Shown in pieces: positions 6,683-6,734 of a DNA stretch of 6,734 nt (within the stretch, counting starts at the first letter, position 1; each line of letters begins with the position of its first letter). The notes under the pieces were generated by a model. That model worked only from the letters and a program-made list of their open reading frames with translations, had not been told where the DNA came from and made no database searches. The DNA is from JADHUC01 sp964617665 (GTDB lineage: Bacteria; Planctomycetota; Planctomycetia; Pirellulales; Pirellulaceae): NCBI GenBank assembly GCA_964617665.1, contig CAZUAH010000696.1, forward strand, positions 1 to 6,734, given 5' to 3'. The position numbers were made by a program, and so were the translations under genes.

Positions 6683-6712
6683 GCAAGGCCAGTGAGCGGA
6701 GGTCGAGTAACG
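6553..6712 (+). other. DGR variable region (VR2) at the 3' end of the right caspase gene
   Basis: This aligns without gaps to 160-1 of the minus strand. Differences fall at 6572, 6578, 6584, 6585, 6593, 6608, 6609, 6615, 6617, 6620, 6623, 6632, 6633, 6638, 6641, 6642 and 6644, plus 6679. The first 17 are all first or second codon positions and all change the residue. Adenine is present in one copy at 13 of these 17. The remaining four (6572, 6608, 6615, 6632) are explained if both copies mutated away from A. The region begins near CCGCGTGTTTCGCGGCGGC, which is identical in both, and continues through the stop codon. It encodes residues 599-623, the part of the lectin-like fold that DGR target proteins vary. 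Confidence 0.87.
6645..6712 (+). other. Candidate 3' homing site (IMH-containing end) of VR2
   Basis: A 68-bp constant block: the last codons, the TAA stop at 6680-6682 and 30 bp of 3' non-coding DNA. It is identical to 68-1 of the minus strand except at 6679. Conservation of non-coding bases, including third codon positions, is not expected from protein selection and fits a sequence needed for retrohoming. The match ends at 6712 only because the other copy reaches the window edge there. Confidence 0.65.
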
Positions 6713-6717
6713 TCGAC
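6702..6717 (+). repeat. Small inverted repeat at the downstream edge of VR2
   Basis: GTCGA (6702-6706) and TCGAC (6713-6717) flank the 6-nt loop GTAACG. Several DGRs have a hairpin or cruciform just beyond the VR that promotes homing. The stem here is only 5 bp, and the equivalent position of the left copy lies outside the window, so it may be chance. Confidence 0.3.
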
Positions 6718-6734
6718 ACGTGCCCTGCGGAGCA

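Noticed and set aside
1..6712. Terminal inverted repeats of a transposon (1-68 and 6645-6712)
   Set aside because: The repeats consist of gene 3' ends plus a short tail, and they continue inward into a patterned nonsynonymous-only variable stretch. There is no transposase and no visible target-site duplication. DGR variable regions explain them better.
1..6734. A DGR template repeat inside the window
   Set aside because: The constant motifs of the variable regions appear only at the two gene ends; no third copy was seen in the sigma operon or the central intergenic region.

Overview
The window looks like accessory DNA from a GC-rich bacterium, most likely a member of the Planctomycetota. This is inferred from the gene content: secreted caspase-like proteases fused to FGE-sulfatase (C-type-lectin-like) domains, a short SHD1-like domain after a signal peptide, and an unusual ECF-type sigma factor coupled to a membrane zinc-finger anti-sigma factor with TPRs. 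No rRNA, tRNA, CRISPR array, transposase or reverse transcriptase is visible.

Layout. A non-coding centre (4383-4777) separates two outward-facing units. Leftward on the minus strand are an ECF-like sigma factor (4382-3378), a TPR anti-sigma-like membrane protein (3381-2194, overlapping the sigma gene by 4 bp as ATGA) and a secreted caspase/FGE-like protein (2127-31, 698 aa). Rightward on the plus strand is a second secreted caspase/FGE-like protein (4778-6682, 634 aa). The centre holds two clear inverted repeats.

Main discovery. The 3' ends of the two caspase genes carry the signature of variable regions (VRs) of a diversity-generating retroelement (DGR). Bases 1-160 (minus strand) and 6553-6712 (plus strand) align without gaps. 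Within 6572-6644 there are 17 differences. All 17 fall at codon positions 1 or 2, all change the amino acid (13 codons), and 13 of the 17 have adenine in one copy. The next 68 bp (6645-6712), running through the stop codon and 30 bp into non-coding DNA, differ at one base only. The 23 codons just upstream of the VR have diverged normally, with 11 third-position differences. This pattern is expected if both tails are overwritten from one adenine-mutagenised template. The template repeat and reverse transcriptase are not in the window and must lie nearby or act in trans.

Working model (inference). The C-terminal FGE-like domains keep the lectin-like scaffold but lack one of the two FGE catalytic cysteines, so they are best read as diversified ligand-binding sensors joined to caspase effectors. 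The sigma/anti-sigma pair in one of the two units would tie expression to an envelope signal. The whole resembles the DGR-diversified conflict or self-recognition systems reported from multicellular and complex bacteria. I do not know whether this exact arrangement, with two opposed caspase targets and an ECF sigma/TPR anti-sigma operon, has been described.
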